A DNA stretch of 64,000 nt, taken from contig JANBVO010000048.1 of the NCBI GenBank assembly GCA_030052745.1, positions 186,001 to 250,000 of the forward strand. Reading direction: 5' to 3'. Below are positions 20,441 to 31,524 of this stretch, piece after piece. Origin of the DNA: Pleurostoma richardsiae (lineage: Eukaryota > Ascomycota > Sordariomycetes > Calosphaeriales > Pleurostomataceae). Within the stretch, counting starts at the first letter, position 1. Each line of letters opens with the position of its first letter. The translations under genes were made by a program, and so were the position numbers. The notes under the pieces are model-generated. The model saw nothing but the letters and a program-made list of their open reading frames with translations. It was not told the origin of the DNA and searched no databases.

Positions 20441-22958
20441 ATGTCCGACCCCGAACGTGAACGTCGGCGTCGGAGGCCAGCCGTGTACGCAGGAAGCATC
20501 CCTGCCTCTTGATGTCTTCTGCTGACAGTCGACCGTACCTAGCTCATGCATGCTCTGCAGAAAGCGAAAGATCCGATGCAATAAAGAAACTCCGTGCAGT
20601 AATTGTGTGCGTTCGAGAAATGCGATCTGCATCTACGAGAACCACTCTCCTCACCAGTCCCCGCGGCAACACCTTGGCCGCGATCAAGTGACCGACCCCG
20701 GACAGGCCCAGGAGTACCTAACACAAGGGTACATGGAGGCCAATACACTGCTTCCTAGTGACCGAGCCCCCAGCACAAGCGGAACGTCGGTAACCGGAAG
20801 CCTTCTGTCGAGACCGAGCTTTCTGTCAAATTCGTTGGCTGCCAGTTCGACTCCTGTCTCCACTCCTGCTAGTGAGGGTCCTGCTCAGGAACTTGAGCTC
20901 ATGAGGAACAGAATTAAGCAGCTCGAAGAACAAGTGTCCAGAAAGAATCCTCAGCTCTCTAATCCATCTGAGTCAATCTGGACACTTAACGCCGTCCAAA
21001 CGAAGTCGAGTTTGTTCGGATCGTTCAGCTATCATGATGGATCTCGTCTATTCGGCAAATGCGAGACCATTGGGAAGGCCATTGTACACAAGACTCGACT
21101 CTCGAGTCAAAGTCACTGGAGCAATGGGCTGCTACATGTAAGGTTTCTTTGCGGGATATAAACCTCTAGCATCTAAGTATAAACCTTGACGATTTTCAGT
21201 TCCGAGATACCTTCGAGATTATTGAACCGTACGTACGGGGCGAGGCATCGAAGGCGTTCTGTGGAATGCAGCGGTGCAAAAACCTGGCAAAAGTCATCAA
21301 GGCAAGACGCGCCCCTTCCTGGCCCCCGATTCCAAGGGCAGATTTGCCCCCGAAGGACGTCGCCGACGAGCTGGTCGATTGTTATCTTCGAGCATCCGAG
21401 AGTACCCTTCGAATATTGCACGTTCCAAGTTTCCGGAAGGATTACGAGGCCCTCTGGGTGTCGCCTAATGAGCCCAACACAACGTTCTTGGTTCTTTTGA
21501 AGCTGGTCTTCGCCATTGGGGCCGTCACGTATGACGAAAAGTTCTCCCTGCGTACTTCAGCTCTGCAATGGGTGTATGAAGGGCAGCTATGGATATCAGA
21601 ACCAAATTTCAAGGCGCGCCTCAGCATCCAGGCTCTGCAGATTAATCTCCTGCTATTGCGCGCTCGAGAAGTAGTCGCCGTGGGCGGCGAGTCCATCTGG
21701 ATTGCAGCTGGGTCACTGCTGAGAACGGCAGTATATATGGGCTTGCATAGAGATCCTGGACGTCTACCGAAGAGGACAAGTCTAGCCTCCGAAATTCGAC
21801 GACGGCTATGGAACTCGGTGATTGAGCTTTCTTTGCAAGCGAGCCTGATCTTGGGTACGCCTTCCATGATCTCCCTGGACGACTTCGATACAGAGCCTCC
21901 GCACAACTTTGATGACGACCAGCTTGTCGCGGATGATGCCATGCCCAGGCCGGAAGACCACTTTACTCAGGCGTCAGTTGCGATAGCCCTCCGAAAAGCA
22001 TTTCCAATTCGTCTCGAAATCGTCAACTTCTTGAACGCTGTCGGCCCTCAAGGTACATACGAGGAAGCCCTTAGACTCGATGCAGGCTTGAGGGCAGTGT
22101 ACCAGGATATTCGGCGGAGCCTTCACGGAAGCAGTCATGGTGCTGGACAATTGCCCGCTCGATTTGACATACGCGTAATGGACTTCATCATGAACCGCTA
22201 CCTGTCATCACTGCATATCCCTTTCTTCGGTCCGTCATTACACGAGGCAGCCTACGCGTTCTCCAGGAAAGTGGTCGTCGAGACCTCCATCAAGCTTTGG
22301 TGTGCGGCATATCCAGCCTCGCCCATCGTATCTCCTCAGTCCAACAGCCAAGCGACTACTGTCTCTGGTGGAGATGACCTTGCACGGCTCGCCGTCTGCG
22401 GCTATGGGCTAATTCGCCTTGCAGCCCTACAGGCTAGCTGCCTCTTGTTGTTGGAACTCAGGACACAGGTCCAGGAAGACAACAGTTTAGGCCCTGTGCC
22501 TCTGCGCCGGGATCTGCTTTCCGTCGTGGATGACACGAAAAATTGGCAGTGGCAGTGTATTGAGTCTGGAGAAACTAATGTCAAAGGCTACATGCTGACA
22601 GCATTGGCTACTGCACAAATCGATGCCATCATGCAAGGCTCTGAGAGGACTGACATGGCAAAGAAAATGGTCAAGGCCATAGAAGCAGCCGAGGACAGAT
22701 GCTTAGCGGTCCTCGAGGAAAGGGCATCCGAGGGGCAAACAGAGGGCAGTGTAGCCGACTTCAGTCAAATGTCCCTGAACGCATCGATAGGACTAGTTGA
22801 GGACTGGGATTTCCTGGTAAGTAAGCGGCCGCGTTGGACGTGTAGTTAACGCTAAGAATTGGTGTTAGATGCCTGGCGCCCAGCCCAACTTCGGTAACTT
22901 CAGCATAATGAGCTGGAACTTCAATGAGGAGAACAACCAGGATCCATCTGTTTGGTAA
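20441..22958 (+). CDS. Zn2Cys6 transcription factor with fungal_trans domain
   Basis: Nuclear regulator, 785 aa. Exons 20441-20482, 20529-21137, 21200-22816 and 22869-22958; introns 46, 62 and 52 nt. A first exon of 14 codons gives an acidic-basic leader with six consecutive arginines, and the second starts right before the zinc cluster: Cys21, 24, 31, 37, 40 and 48 (C-x2-C-x6-C-x5-C-x2-C-x7-C). A short coiled coil (ELELMRNRIKQLEEQV) follows near residue 140. The middle is a fungal_trans (PF04082) domain, seen from AVYMGLHRDPGRLP through RRRLWNSVIELS and the GTPSMISLDDFDTEPP segment. The 29-residue last exon ends in an Asn/Glu-rich tail. Divergent from the MCH-type transporter, its likely target. 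Confidence 0.9.
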
Positions 22959-23617
22959 GCAGCTGCATCGTAAGGACGTGTTCCTCAGTATCGAGTTTGG
23001 AGACTTCTACGCGGCATGCGCTTTTAGACCCATAGCGAAGCCTGTAGCGAAAGCCATAGCGTGCCGGGTCAGCGGAGTGCGATGGGACAGATGTACGACA
23101 GGGGTGACGCCGAGCGGCTTGCGACGTGGTAGCGAGTGTGGCCCTATCCACCAAAGCACGATACTCATGTATGACGGGTGTAACGGGACAACACGGATCT
23201 CACTATGTCGGAGACGTAGCCTACGTTAGAGAAGTTTGGTTACGGCGTGACTCTCTAAGCTATCTACACGTCATTTCCAGACTGGCTGTCCCAGGATTAA
23301 AACGGCCATGGCAAGGGAGGATGGGAGAGGGTCATGTTGGATATAACACATGGGCCACAGAGTCAGGGAGAGCTTACGACATACACACACTTCTGCGTAG
23401 AAGACAAGCCTGGTCATATAAATAGGTATGTATTCTTGATTATCTACCCGAAGTTCAACTGCTCGACTTTGATGTCCAGGGTTCCGTCACTCGCTGCCAG
23501 GTTGTATCTCGTTCGTTGCCCTTAGGGTAGTGGTCGCAGTTAGCAAAGCATTACTGAGTGCTGGCATCCTGTTGCGGGTAGCCAGATCATTCCCGGTGCG
23601 GCAAACATATCGTGTGG
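22959..23617. other. Intergenic, no gene seen
   Basis: Convergent space between the Zn2Cys6 gene and the first zinc-knuckle gene. No coding frame of note. Confidence 0.5.
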
Positions 23618-24916
23618 CTAGGGCACTCGCGGAGGCGGGGGGCTCCTTGTAATATCTGCAGAGCTCTCACGAGAACGCTCGACAGGACTTCCCCACACGT
23701 CACTAGGACTTGAAGGAGGGCCCATTCTCTGGAATCTTCTCTCTTCAGGCATCATAGATGCAGTGGCACCATCGCCCATCGTCCGAGACTCCCGAGGGGC
23801 ATTGTCCTCGGGGTCCTCATCACCCCACCCCATGATATCGTTACCGTGACCCCACACATTTGGGGGGCCAGGGACAGGGTCTTCCCCAGAAGGTGGTGGA
23901 GCCGGTGCATTCATTGATGCCAGCTTGTTCCTCCTAAATTCCTCCACAGCGGCTGCAATACGACGCTCCGTTCCACGTATCAGGTGAGCGGGATCCGCGT
24001 CGACCCAGAATAGAACAAGCTCTTGGACCTCAACCAGACGTTGCATCGTTTCGATGCTCGCGGTCCTAGGATCCTTTGGGAGCGGCGTGTGACCGGGACT
24101 TTCGTAGTCGTAGGTCTTCCATAGCTCCTTCTCCCGCCATTCTGTGGCAACATATTCCATGGAGAGGGGATAGCCTCTCGAGTCGTCGGGATATTCCTCT
24201 GCCAATGGCGGAAAGCTTCGCATCAACGGAAACATCGGCTTTCTTGCCCGACGTGCAACTAAGAGGTCTTCTATCTGCCGGTCTGACATGTTCAGGACTT
24301 GGTCACATTCATCGAGGAAGTGGTCCAAGGTGTTGCAGGCTGGACAGCCTTGCATGTAGCCGCGGGCATCTGGGGGACCGACACAATCCGCAAGCTTATG
24401 GCTCGGTTGGCCACAGTTGGCGCACGGGTTTAGAAATCCGTACAATCGTGGCCAGTGGGGAGTGGTGATGGTAATGTCCACGGTACGCCCACTTTGAATG
24501 GCTTGGTCGACAGCAAATTCCGTCATTTCGAGCGCATTTTCCAAGCCCATTTCGTTGACATGTATGGTAAGCATAGGTGACTGCGCCTGAGGACCTCTTG
24601 GGTGTGGCATCTCCTCAGCGTATTCATTGACTAAGGTGGTAGTGTGGCCGTTTAAGACCACGTAGTTACTTGGCCGCTGTGCCTCGTTTGTCCTTGGAAC
24701 TTGGTATGCGGGAAGCTGGACGGTCTCGCCATCTTCTTGATCAGAACGAGCCCTCTTGGTGCTCTTGTTCATGCCGGTCTCCTTCTGGGAGTTGCCGGAG
24801 CATTCATTGTTCTTCGTGCCGGTGTCCTTTTGCGGATCGACCGGTTCGTCGCCGTCCTTGCCGGTCCCCTTCTTGGGGTTTCCGGGATGCTCCTTTTGGG
24901 AGTTCTCTCCAGTCAT
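23618..24916 (-). CDS. Double CCHC zinc-knuckle protein, family member 1 (unknown function)
   Basis: Single exon, 432 aa, start at the only ATG at the head of the frame. Residues 1-50 are low complexity with drifting repeats of the type GNSQKETG. Two canonical CX2CX4HX4C knuckles lie at Cys165-Cys178 and Cys191-Cys204, joined by a linker with GPP and GY. They are followed by a block conserved in the other two copies of this window: ARRARKP, a PDD, GYPLSMEYV, EW, KELW and KDP-T. A second conserved-looking region precedes the knuckles (TIHVNEMG). The C-terminus is Pro/Ser-rich and unstructured. Knuckles of this kind bind single-stranded RNA or DNA, so a nucleic-acid role is likely, but no family function is known to me. 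Paralogues lie at 26872 and 35284. Confidence 0.82.
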   Translation of the reverse strand: MTGENSQKEHPGNPKKGTGKDGDEPVDPQKDTGTKNNECSGNSQKETGMNKSTKRARSDQEDGETVQLPAYQVPRTNEAQRPSNYVVLNGHTTTLVNEYAEEMPHPRGPQAQSPMLTIHVNEMGLENALEMTEFAVDQAIQSGRTVDITITTPHWPRLYGFLNPCANCGQPSHKLADCVGPPDARGYMQGCPACNTLDHFLDECDQVLNMSDRQIEDLLVARRARKPMFPLMRSFPPLAEEYPDDSRGYPLSMEYVATEWREKELWKTYDYESPGHTPLPKDPRTASIETMQRLVEVQELVLFWVDADPAHLIRGTERRIAAAVEEFRRNKLASMNAPAPPPSGEDPVPGPPNVWGHGNDIMGWGDEDPEDNAPRESRTMGDGATASMMPEERRFQRMGPPSSPSDVWGSPVERSRESSADITRSPPPPRVP

Positions 24917-25160
24917 TCTTGCGTTGTTTTCCCAATGCTCAGCACCGGGGACAAGGGTTCTTCTGTGTCAGGAAGGTTAGGCAGAGCAGTGGGAGGATGG
25001 TGGCGGAAACGTTGTTGTGTTGTGGTGGAGGGGAGAAGGAAGGTGAAAGAAGAGCAGCGCGTCAGGCTGCAGGTAAACGAGCAACAGAGTGGAGCGTGCG
25101 AGTGGGCATCTGACCTGCTCAATGCTCGAGGTATCTAGGTACCTAGGTGAGATTCTAAAT
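24917..25160. promoter_or_regulatory. Promoter of knuckle gene 1, with TACCTAGGTGAG motif
   Basis: Between 25127 and 25150 the sequence reads GGTACCTAGGTGAG after a related TATCTAGG, about 215-235 bp upstream of the ATG at 24916. The helicase-like gene at 31525 has the same motif in the same orientation and distance (33918-33941). Nearer the gene is a leader with GCGTCAGGCTGCAGGTAAA (25056-25075), matched in part by GTCAGGTTGCAAAGATAAA at 33808-33826. Confidence 0.55.
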
Positions 25161-26871
25161 TTTCAGGTGAGATAAAAGTGAGACGCTCGTCGAGGTCCTC
25201 GGCCGGAACGATGAGAAGGGAAGCAAATATGTCTGATGTACCAATCTAAGCGAGGAGCATGCTATGTATCTCCAAGTCTCTATAGGAGCAGTTGTCACCG
25301 CATGCTCTTTGCCTACCGGCTGCGAGTACCTAGGCATTGACACGGTTGTGAGATGCCGCTGTCTGGACCTCGTTGGTCTAGGCTCTCGTGGTGGCCCGAC
25401 TTTGGGCTTTCGGAGAAGCGTCCAAATTGAGGCTTTTCCGGGACCTCTGCCAGCAAGCCATACAAGTGACTGTTTGGGTCAGGAAGAGGATAAAGAGCAA
25501 TTTACAGCTAAAGCCTTTGTTTATGCTGGGTTGCTCTCAGTCCCAGTCTCTGAGGGCTGTTTCTCTGTTTCTCCAAGAGCATCTTCTGGTCTTCCAGCTC
25601 CCCTCCTCCCGTCGGTCTTGGCCGTCCTGGAGCTGCCTAGCTTCCTCCTCTGAGAACAGCTCCTGGTCCCCAGGTCGCTGGCGCGAACCGGCTGAGTATG
25701 TTCCCGTTCGACCTAAGCTTGCAAGTGGTGGTTTATTTGGGAAGAGTGGCATCGTGGTACCCAGGCTGGTGGGGTAATGAGGGATGTCGAGTGGTAACGT
25801 GCCAGCTGAAAACATACAAAGTCAGGAAGGCCGACCAGGAGTGGGCTGGACACAGTAGGGTACCTTTTTGACGAACACACGAAGTCGAGAAGAAAGAAAG
25901 GAGGAGGGAAACAGCCTGCTACGTGGCAGGGCAGTTGTGCCATAATCACGCGCAGAGCACGTGATATCTACGCTCCATGATGTATCTGGCAGCCGGCCGG
26001 TTGGTATCTTCCTTCTACAACCTCGTCTGTCAGCTCGAAGGCTCCGTCTCCAGCGCATCCCAGGCCGATTGCAACGTGAGGGCCTTCCTTTGTCGTTCCG
26101 CCGCGTTTCTCACGGCCGGGGATCTTTGACCCTTCATACGAGTCATTCTGTCCGGTGTTGTTTCTTTTCTTCCCACCCCTGTGTGCATACATGTAATGTA
26201 GAATTGAATGTGAAATAGAAATGGGAATGACTGGTACGTGTCTAGACCGCTGTTGGTGGTCAAGGGCTAAAGCTGGTTGGCTTCTCGGTTTGCTCGTTCA
26301 GAATAAGGTAAGGGTTGTTGCGAGGCGATAAAGCATTGAGACTCAAATCCACCAGGAAGGAACCAGCCTCCTTTTTATACAATGCGGTCAGGATCGAAGC
26401 TAATAAAGCGAAAGTTTAATTCGCTGGAGTGAGATGGGTTTATTCAATAACTTCCAAGGACATCGGGCTGCAAAACTATGGCCAGTTGCCTGCTTGTAGA
26501 AGCCAACAAGACACGTCAAACACCCGTATCTGAGTGCCTATACAATCAGGCACACTGTTTTCCAAGCAACAAGACTCACTGTGTATCTAGTACCAAGTCC
26601 CTAGTAGGCTGAGCCACAGGTGAGTTCAGGGTGACAGAGAAGTCCCGGCTCTCAGTGGAAGCTGATGGAAAAGCTGTTGACCTGCTTGCCTCAGGCACAA
26701 ATACCAGGTGTCCCTCAGCCACTTTCTACGGTATCTCATCTTTGTCCTTTTTTATCCTTGCGCTAGAGACTCTCCACCATCACAACACCACAACACTCTG
26801 TCCTCTTCGTCCTCTCTACGAAATTCTCCGCGCGCTCTCTCACGGTCGAGAACAAAAACGATCAAGAAAAA
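25161..26871. other. Intergenic between knuckle genes 1 and 2
   Basis: About 1.7 kb. It contains one recognisable relic on the minus strand (26001-26115, separate entry). The rest has several long but unrecognised frames on both strands around 25380-25800, none convincing. The right end is the pyrimidine-rich leader of knuckle gene 2. Confidence 0.45.
26001..26115 (-). pseudogene. Frameshifted fragment of the 28813 gene
   Basis: The minus strand here aligns base for base with 28861-28975 of the two-exon unknown gene. The shared start reads VRNAAE-QRKAL and, after a one-base deletion, the next frame continues ELTDEV-E-RYQ. No start codon, no second exon and no continuation, so this is a broken partial copy in inverted orientation. 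Confidence 0.75.
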
Positions 26872-28275
26872 ATGAGCGGAGATAATCCTGACCTGGATAA
26901 TCGCGAGAACTCTGCAATGGAGTCCAGGCCAACAAACGAGGGCGAGGCTGCCCATGGGGACTCTCCAAGAGACTCTCAGCAGAATGAGAATGGCAACGTA
27001 TGGCGACAAGACAGAGATGAAGATGGAGACGTTGCTCAAGAGCCCAGAAGCGCTGTGGAGGGAGAAGAGTCCACCATGCAGTACGGTGGCATCACTGTTA
27101 CGATAGCGCGACCCACAACTAGGGACTATCTACCAGGTCCGATGCCTGCACTGGACCTCTTCAACGAGCCAGTGGATCCTAGAGTCCGGAACCAGGCATA
27201 TCGTTTTGCCAACGGCTCTTGGATCTTCATGAGAATGGAGCGCAGGCACATGGAAGATGTGATGGCCATCATAGAGCAGAACTGGCTGGACCCTGACGCG
27301 CGGCTGTCCTTTTCTGTAAACTGGACGAACGCAACGCAGGTTCCGTCCAGCCTAGAGCAGCCCGAGCAGCCCGAGCAGCCCGAGCAGCCAGGGCAGCCAG
27401 AGCAGCAAGGACAAGAAGCACAAGAACACCAAGAAGAGCAAGATGATAAATGTGCAAACTGTGGTCGCGAAGACCACAGGCTAGTTGACTGTGTCGGGCC
27501 ACCAAACAAGTACGGATACATCATAGGATGCCCGGCCTGCAATGACGTGGGTCACTTCCCAGATGACTGCTTGAAGATCGGGGCGATAGACTTCCAGAGC
27601 AGGCATGACATGTTTGTTAGACGGCGGGCCCGAAAGCCCATACTCCCGATGAGGAGCGGCTGGCTGAACATGGCCGACGCTTTCCCTGACGATGAGACAG
27701 GATACCCACTGTCTATGGAATACGTGGTCAGGGAGTGGGCAGCAAAGGAGTTGTGGAAAAACTACAACTACAGTGATTCGGCGGTAGTTCAGCTGGAGCG
27801 GGACCCGGCCACATACTCGCTCGAGGCTACGAAGGCCTCGGTCAGGAGAGGTGATATATATCTCCACTTTGTTCCCAATGTCTGGGACGAGCGCCGCCGC
27901 GGGGTCGCGGTGGCAGGCACTATTCCGCGAATGCGGCGCATTCTGAGCGAAACAGTCTGGGCGAGAAAGGCCCAAGATGCAGCTCGGAAGGCTGAAGGCG
28001 CAGACACGACAGACGCACTGTCGGGTTCGAACTCCACTACATCGGTCTCATCTGTTAACAGCCAAGCAGAACAGAGCGGCAGCCAACCCGGCGAGAAAGC
28101 CACGGGCACAGGCTCGCTCCTAGACGGTGCGATGAGCACCTCGGCGACCGCGGGTCAGGACGATTCGCTTGACGGGGTCACGCCGGGTGAGGCAGGCCTG
28201 TCTCGGCCCAAGTCAAGAAGAAATAAGCAGTGCGGAAAACTGAGGTCCAGGCACCGTAGAAAAAAGACTGATTGA
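26872..28275 (+). CDS. Double CCHC zinc-knuckle protein, family member 2 (unknown function)
   Basis: Single exon, 467 aa, with the ATG at 26872 after an A-rich leader. The first 75 residues are acidic and disordered. Residues 80-150 form a folded-looking segment with NGSWIFMRMERRHMEDVM. A Gln/Pro/Glu run of EQP repeats (residues 161-190) leads to knuckles at Cys194-Cys207 and Cys220-Cys233, each CX2CX4HX4C. The shared block follows: RRRARKP, FPDDETGYPLSMEYV, REWAAKELW, ERDPAT. The tail is Ser/Thr-rich and ends in a strongly basic stretch (RSRHRRKKTD) that could be a nuclear localisation or RNA-binding signal. Closest in the block to member 3 at 35284. Function unknown; nucleic-acid binding is inferred from the knuckles. 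Confidence 0.84.
   Translation: MSGDNPDLDNRENSAMESRPTNEGEAAHGDSPRDSQQNENGNVWRQDRDEDGDVAQEPRSAVEGEESTMQYGGITVTIARPTTRDYLPGPMPALDLFNEPVDPRVRNQAYRFANGSWIFMRMERRHMEDVMAIIEQNWLDPDARLSFSVNWTNATQVPSSLEQPEQPEQPEQPGQPEQQGQEAQEHQEEQDDKCANCGREDHRLVDCVGPPNKYGYIIGCPACNDVGHFPDDCLKIGAIDFQSRHDMFVRRRARKPILPMRSGWLNMADAFPDDETGYPLSMEYVVREWAAKELWKNYNYSDSAVVQLERDPATYSLEATKASVRRGDIYLHFVPNVWDERRRGVAVAGTIPRMRRILSETVWARKAQDAARKAEGADTTDALSGSNSTTSVSSVNSQAEQSGSQPGEKATGTGSLLDGAMSTSATAGQDDSLDGVTPGEAGLSRPKSRRNKQCGKLRSRHRRKKTD
27349..27412 (+). repeat. In-frame GAGCAGCC microsatellite-like tract
   Basis: Nine-base units (GAGCAGCCC with variants) encode the EQP run of knuckle protein 2, immediately before its first knuckle. 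Likely length-variable between strains. Confidence 0.7.
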
Positions 28276-28812
28276 TTAATATGAAACGGAAGTAAATACG
28301 GAAGAGTTCTTGCCAAGTATCCAGGGAACATGGTCTAGCACTTTCCTGAGCAGGAATTTGAAACTCTTCTCCGCCTAATGCATAGATCTCAGCGTGACCA
28401 TGCCATGTGTTATACCCCGTAACAAGTGATGGTGGCTTTGTGCCTTTGTCCATAATATGTTCCGGGCGCTATAACTAGCTAGGTGTTTCGTCAATTTAAC
28501 ACGCTGCGGCCGAGAAGTAATTCTAAGAACGAAGTGAACTCTTAGTGCAGTGCCCCGAATCTGAGAGCGAGGTAAATTCCGGGTACAAGGGTCCTCACCT
28601 ACTTAGAAGCCTGAGGCTGTGACAATCTGAATCGGTTTGTTTACGGCCGACGCCCTCTTCTCCCATTTCTCTCCTCAGAAAAACACAACCTTTCCGATTC
28701 TCTAGCCCTTGACCATCATAAACCAGACACGTACCCACCTTTTTTCTTTAATTTTCCCTTTCAATTACAGAAACAGAAAGAGAAAAAAGAAACAGAAAAA
28801 CAGGATAAAAAT
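28276..28812. other. Intergenic and leader, no gene seen
   Basis: Between knuckle gene 2 and the next gene. The last 150 bp are CT-rich then A-rich, a typical fungal promoter and leader. No other coding frame. Confidence 0.5.
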
Positions 28813-29858
28813 ATGTCATCGGACAGAGTGGCCTCAATGGAGGCTCAAGAGATTGCCGACGTGAGAAACGCGGCGGAGCAACAGAGGAAGGCCCTCATAT
28901 TCCAGTCGGCCAGAGATGCCGCTGGAGAAGGAGCCTCTGAGCTAACAGACGAGGTTCTGGAAGCCAGATATCAAAAGAAGGTTGAGGCTGTCTGCAAAGA
29001 ATGGTATGAGAAGGGACGGTACAAGCCCCCTCGATCGGCCTCAAAACTCTACTTCTTCGCCGATCTCTTTTTCTGCAAGGACAACTGTAAGCCTGCCGCC
29101 CCTTGACCGCTTCTAAGATGCTGACATTTTCTTTACCAGGCCACTCTGTTCCTTACCCGTGGAAGGAGGAGATGGCGGCGATCCACCAGCTGGACAAGCA
29201 GGCAAAGCCGCGTTCGCCAGAGTACGCAGCTTACTGGTTAGAGCGCGAGTTCACTGCCTTCAAGAATGAAGTGATTGAACAAAACAATGGCTCTGAGCCA
29301 GAGAGAGAGTTGTACGAACGGCGGCGCGCCGAAGATGGCGAAGAAGAGCGGCAGCGTGCCGAGAGAGAGCAGGGTGGCAGCAGTGCAGGCAGTGTCTGTA
29401 CGGTTGCGCGGCCATCCTGGACGATCAGGAAGGCGCACCCAGATGCTATCGTTGACCCAGCGGTTCTGGAGCATATCTGGGAGAAGCTTTTCCCCGACCG
29501 TCGGCCGGGAAGTCATCTTCAGGAGGGAACCAGGCCCTTCGAGGTTATCTTCCCAGCCTCCACGAAGAGGCTCAGGGCGCTAGCAGGCATGTTTGGCGCA
29601 GAGGCAAAGGATTTGCTACGAGATGCCCTCCCCGAAGGAGTGGTCGTCTATCATTCTCCGCCATGGAGCATTTTTGTCTCGGCGTCCAAGATGGGCGCCG
29701 ATATCTCGAAGTGCGCGTTCCTCGCGCAATGGAGCACAGTCTTCTGCGTTGTCCGAGACTGGTGCATTCATATCAGGCATAACCCCCTGACAGAATGGAC
29801 TTTGCCAGAGGCATTAGAGGCAGGGTTCTGGGACCAAGTGTCTGCAAACGCGGTCTAG
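28813..29858 (+). CDS. Two-exon gene of unknown function
   Basis: Exons 28813-29086 and 29140-29858, intron 53 nt with GTAAGC donor and CAG acceptor; 330 aa. I do not recognise the family. The N-terminal third is a charged helical region (NAAEQQRKALIFQSA) with an aromatic segment after it (ASKLYFFADLFF). An acidic/basic coiled stretch lies in the middle (ERRRAEDGEEERQRAEREQG). The C-terminal 130 residues look globular, with VVYHSPPWSIFVSASK and a Trp-rich end (WSTVFCVVRDWCIHIRH). No signal peptide or membrane segment. A broken partial copy lies at 26001-26115, so the gene belongs to a family that duplicates in this region together with the knuckle genes. Confidence 0.65.
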
Positions 29859-30567
29859 GCTGCGTCACGGCAGGATGGATATGAAAGGGGACTGGTGGAA
29901 GAGCGCCAGCGGAGAGAGACTCAAGAGTGAGTGCGAGGCAGAGCGCGTCCCGGGACGCGGCTCGCGGCAGAAATGTCCTTCGCATACTCGGGAGCACTAA
30001 GCAGATAGATGCCAAGGTGAACTCGGTCTACCTGCGCTTCCACCCCTTCCACTCCTCTCGCACAGTCGTCTATTTGTGAAAATCCCATGCTCCAATCCCG
30101 TTTCATTTCTTACTTGCTCAGAGATAAACAGGTTCGGCCACCCGCAGAGCTCGGTGACGGCATCACCAGTATTGACACGCAACCAAACCGCTCCTCGCTC
30201 AAGAGCAATGTAACTGCATTTGGCGGCCTTGATCAATCATACCCTCTTTCTCAGAGACCACCGACGTCTGAGGAAATGTGATGAGGTTCGTGCGCATTCG
30301 ACTTATGTTAATGCGAGACTTTTCCTGTCATGAAGAGGGCCCCGCAAGTTCCCGTTGCAAGTAACTGACCGTCGGATATCGTGCAAATGATTGGTTTTCT
30401 GCCTGTCATTGGTTGTAGTTACCTATCGTGCCCGGTGATTGCGGACTTAAATGCGTGGGAGCTTCTAAACTCCGCTGCACGTGTGGCATATAAAGTTCTT
30501 GGCATTCAATGAGAGCCATGCAGGTCATGACATAGCAAGTCCACACTCATCCCACCGCCAAAGCAAG
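29859..30567. other. Intergenic, no gene seen
   Basis: Space before the PEBP gene, including its promoter. No coding frame with support. Confidence 0.5.
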
Positions 30568-31150
30568 ATGCCCGCCAACGAGAGCGTCAAGAAGGCGCTG
30601 TCCCTCATCGAGGGCGACAAGTCCAAGGTGCTCGGCCTCAAGGTCGGCCAGCACATCGTCGAACCCGGCCAGTACATCCCCAAGGCTGGTAAGACTCAGG
30701 ACATTCTGTGAGAGACACCGCTGATTGGCTGCAGACGCGCAATCGCCGCCCGAGCTGTCCTTCGCCGTGCCGTCGCTCTCGGCGACCTACCTGATCATCG
30801 GCCTCGACATCGACGCCCCGTTCCCGTCACTCGACGTACTCGGACCGATTCTGCACTGGATCCAGCCAGGTCTCAAGGCGGAGCCGGCCGACGGCACGGC
30901 CCCGGTTCTAAAGGGCACAGAACCATTTGTCGCGAACTACATTGGGCCCGCTCCACCGCCAGGCAGTTCGCCGCACCGCTACATATTCTTCCTGTACGAG
31001 CAGCCGGCGGGCTTTGACGGCAAGAAGTACGCCCCCAAGGACGGGAAGCCGTTGAGCAACTGGAACCGCATGAGGGCCAGCCTGGACAGCCTGGAGAAGG
31101 AGTACAGCCTGGGGCCGGTGCTGGCGGCAAACTACTTCAAGAGCAACTGA
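30568..31150 (+). CDS. Phosphatidylethanolamine-binding (PEBP/YbhB-like) family protein
   Basis: Small cytosolic protein of the PEBP fold, 178 aa. Exons 30568-30688 and 30735-31150, intron 46 nt; the junction gives KADAQSPPEL. Family ligand-site features are present: the DIDAPFPS segment with its Asp-x-Asp-x-Pro pattern, then LHWIQPG (usually HW at this site) and, after the loop, YIGPAPPPGSSPHRYIFFLY, which matches the GPxPPxGxxHRY signature. Relatives include carboxypeptidase Y inhibitors and kinase-regulating proteins; fungal roles vary. GC-rich coding sequence with regular codon use, unlike its knuckle-gene neighbours, so it may simply be a resident gene among them. Confidence 0.92.
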
Positions 31151-31524
31151 TGCTCCGTCTCTTCTCAAATACGTCCCTGTAGCTTTTCGGTGTCTTTGTC
31201 AGCCCTTCTCACGTGTAAACTGCGCCAATGTTGAGGGCCCTCCTGAACCTTTTCGCGCAGACAATTCAACGTGTAGGAAGACAGTTCACATAGGCCGCGG
31301 CCAGATCACCCAGTCCGTCTAGACGTCACGCCTCAATTTAGCGGGCTCGGTGGAATACCTGGAAACATCTCATATCGACAAATCCCTTGAAAAGGCTGCC
31401 ATGCGCAGGCGGGTTGGAGGTAGGCGACGTGCCAATCGACAAGCTGGGAGCACAAAGGACGAAGCATTCAGGGACAGAATCCGTGCTGGTTCACAGCTAC
31501 CCTATTATCATATATCCAATAATC
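31151..31524. other. Intergenic, no gene seen
   Basis: Tail-to-tail space between the PEBP gene and the helicase-like gene. Confidence 0.5.

Noticed and set aside
25264-25815. Gene between knuckle genes 1 and 2
   Set aside because: Several overlapping frames on both strands, none with a recognisable motif or splice pattern.
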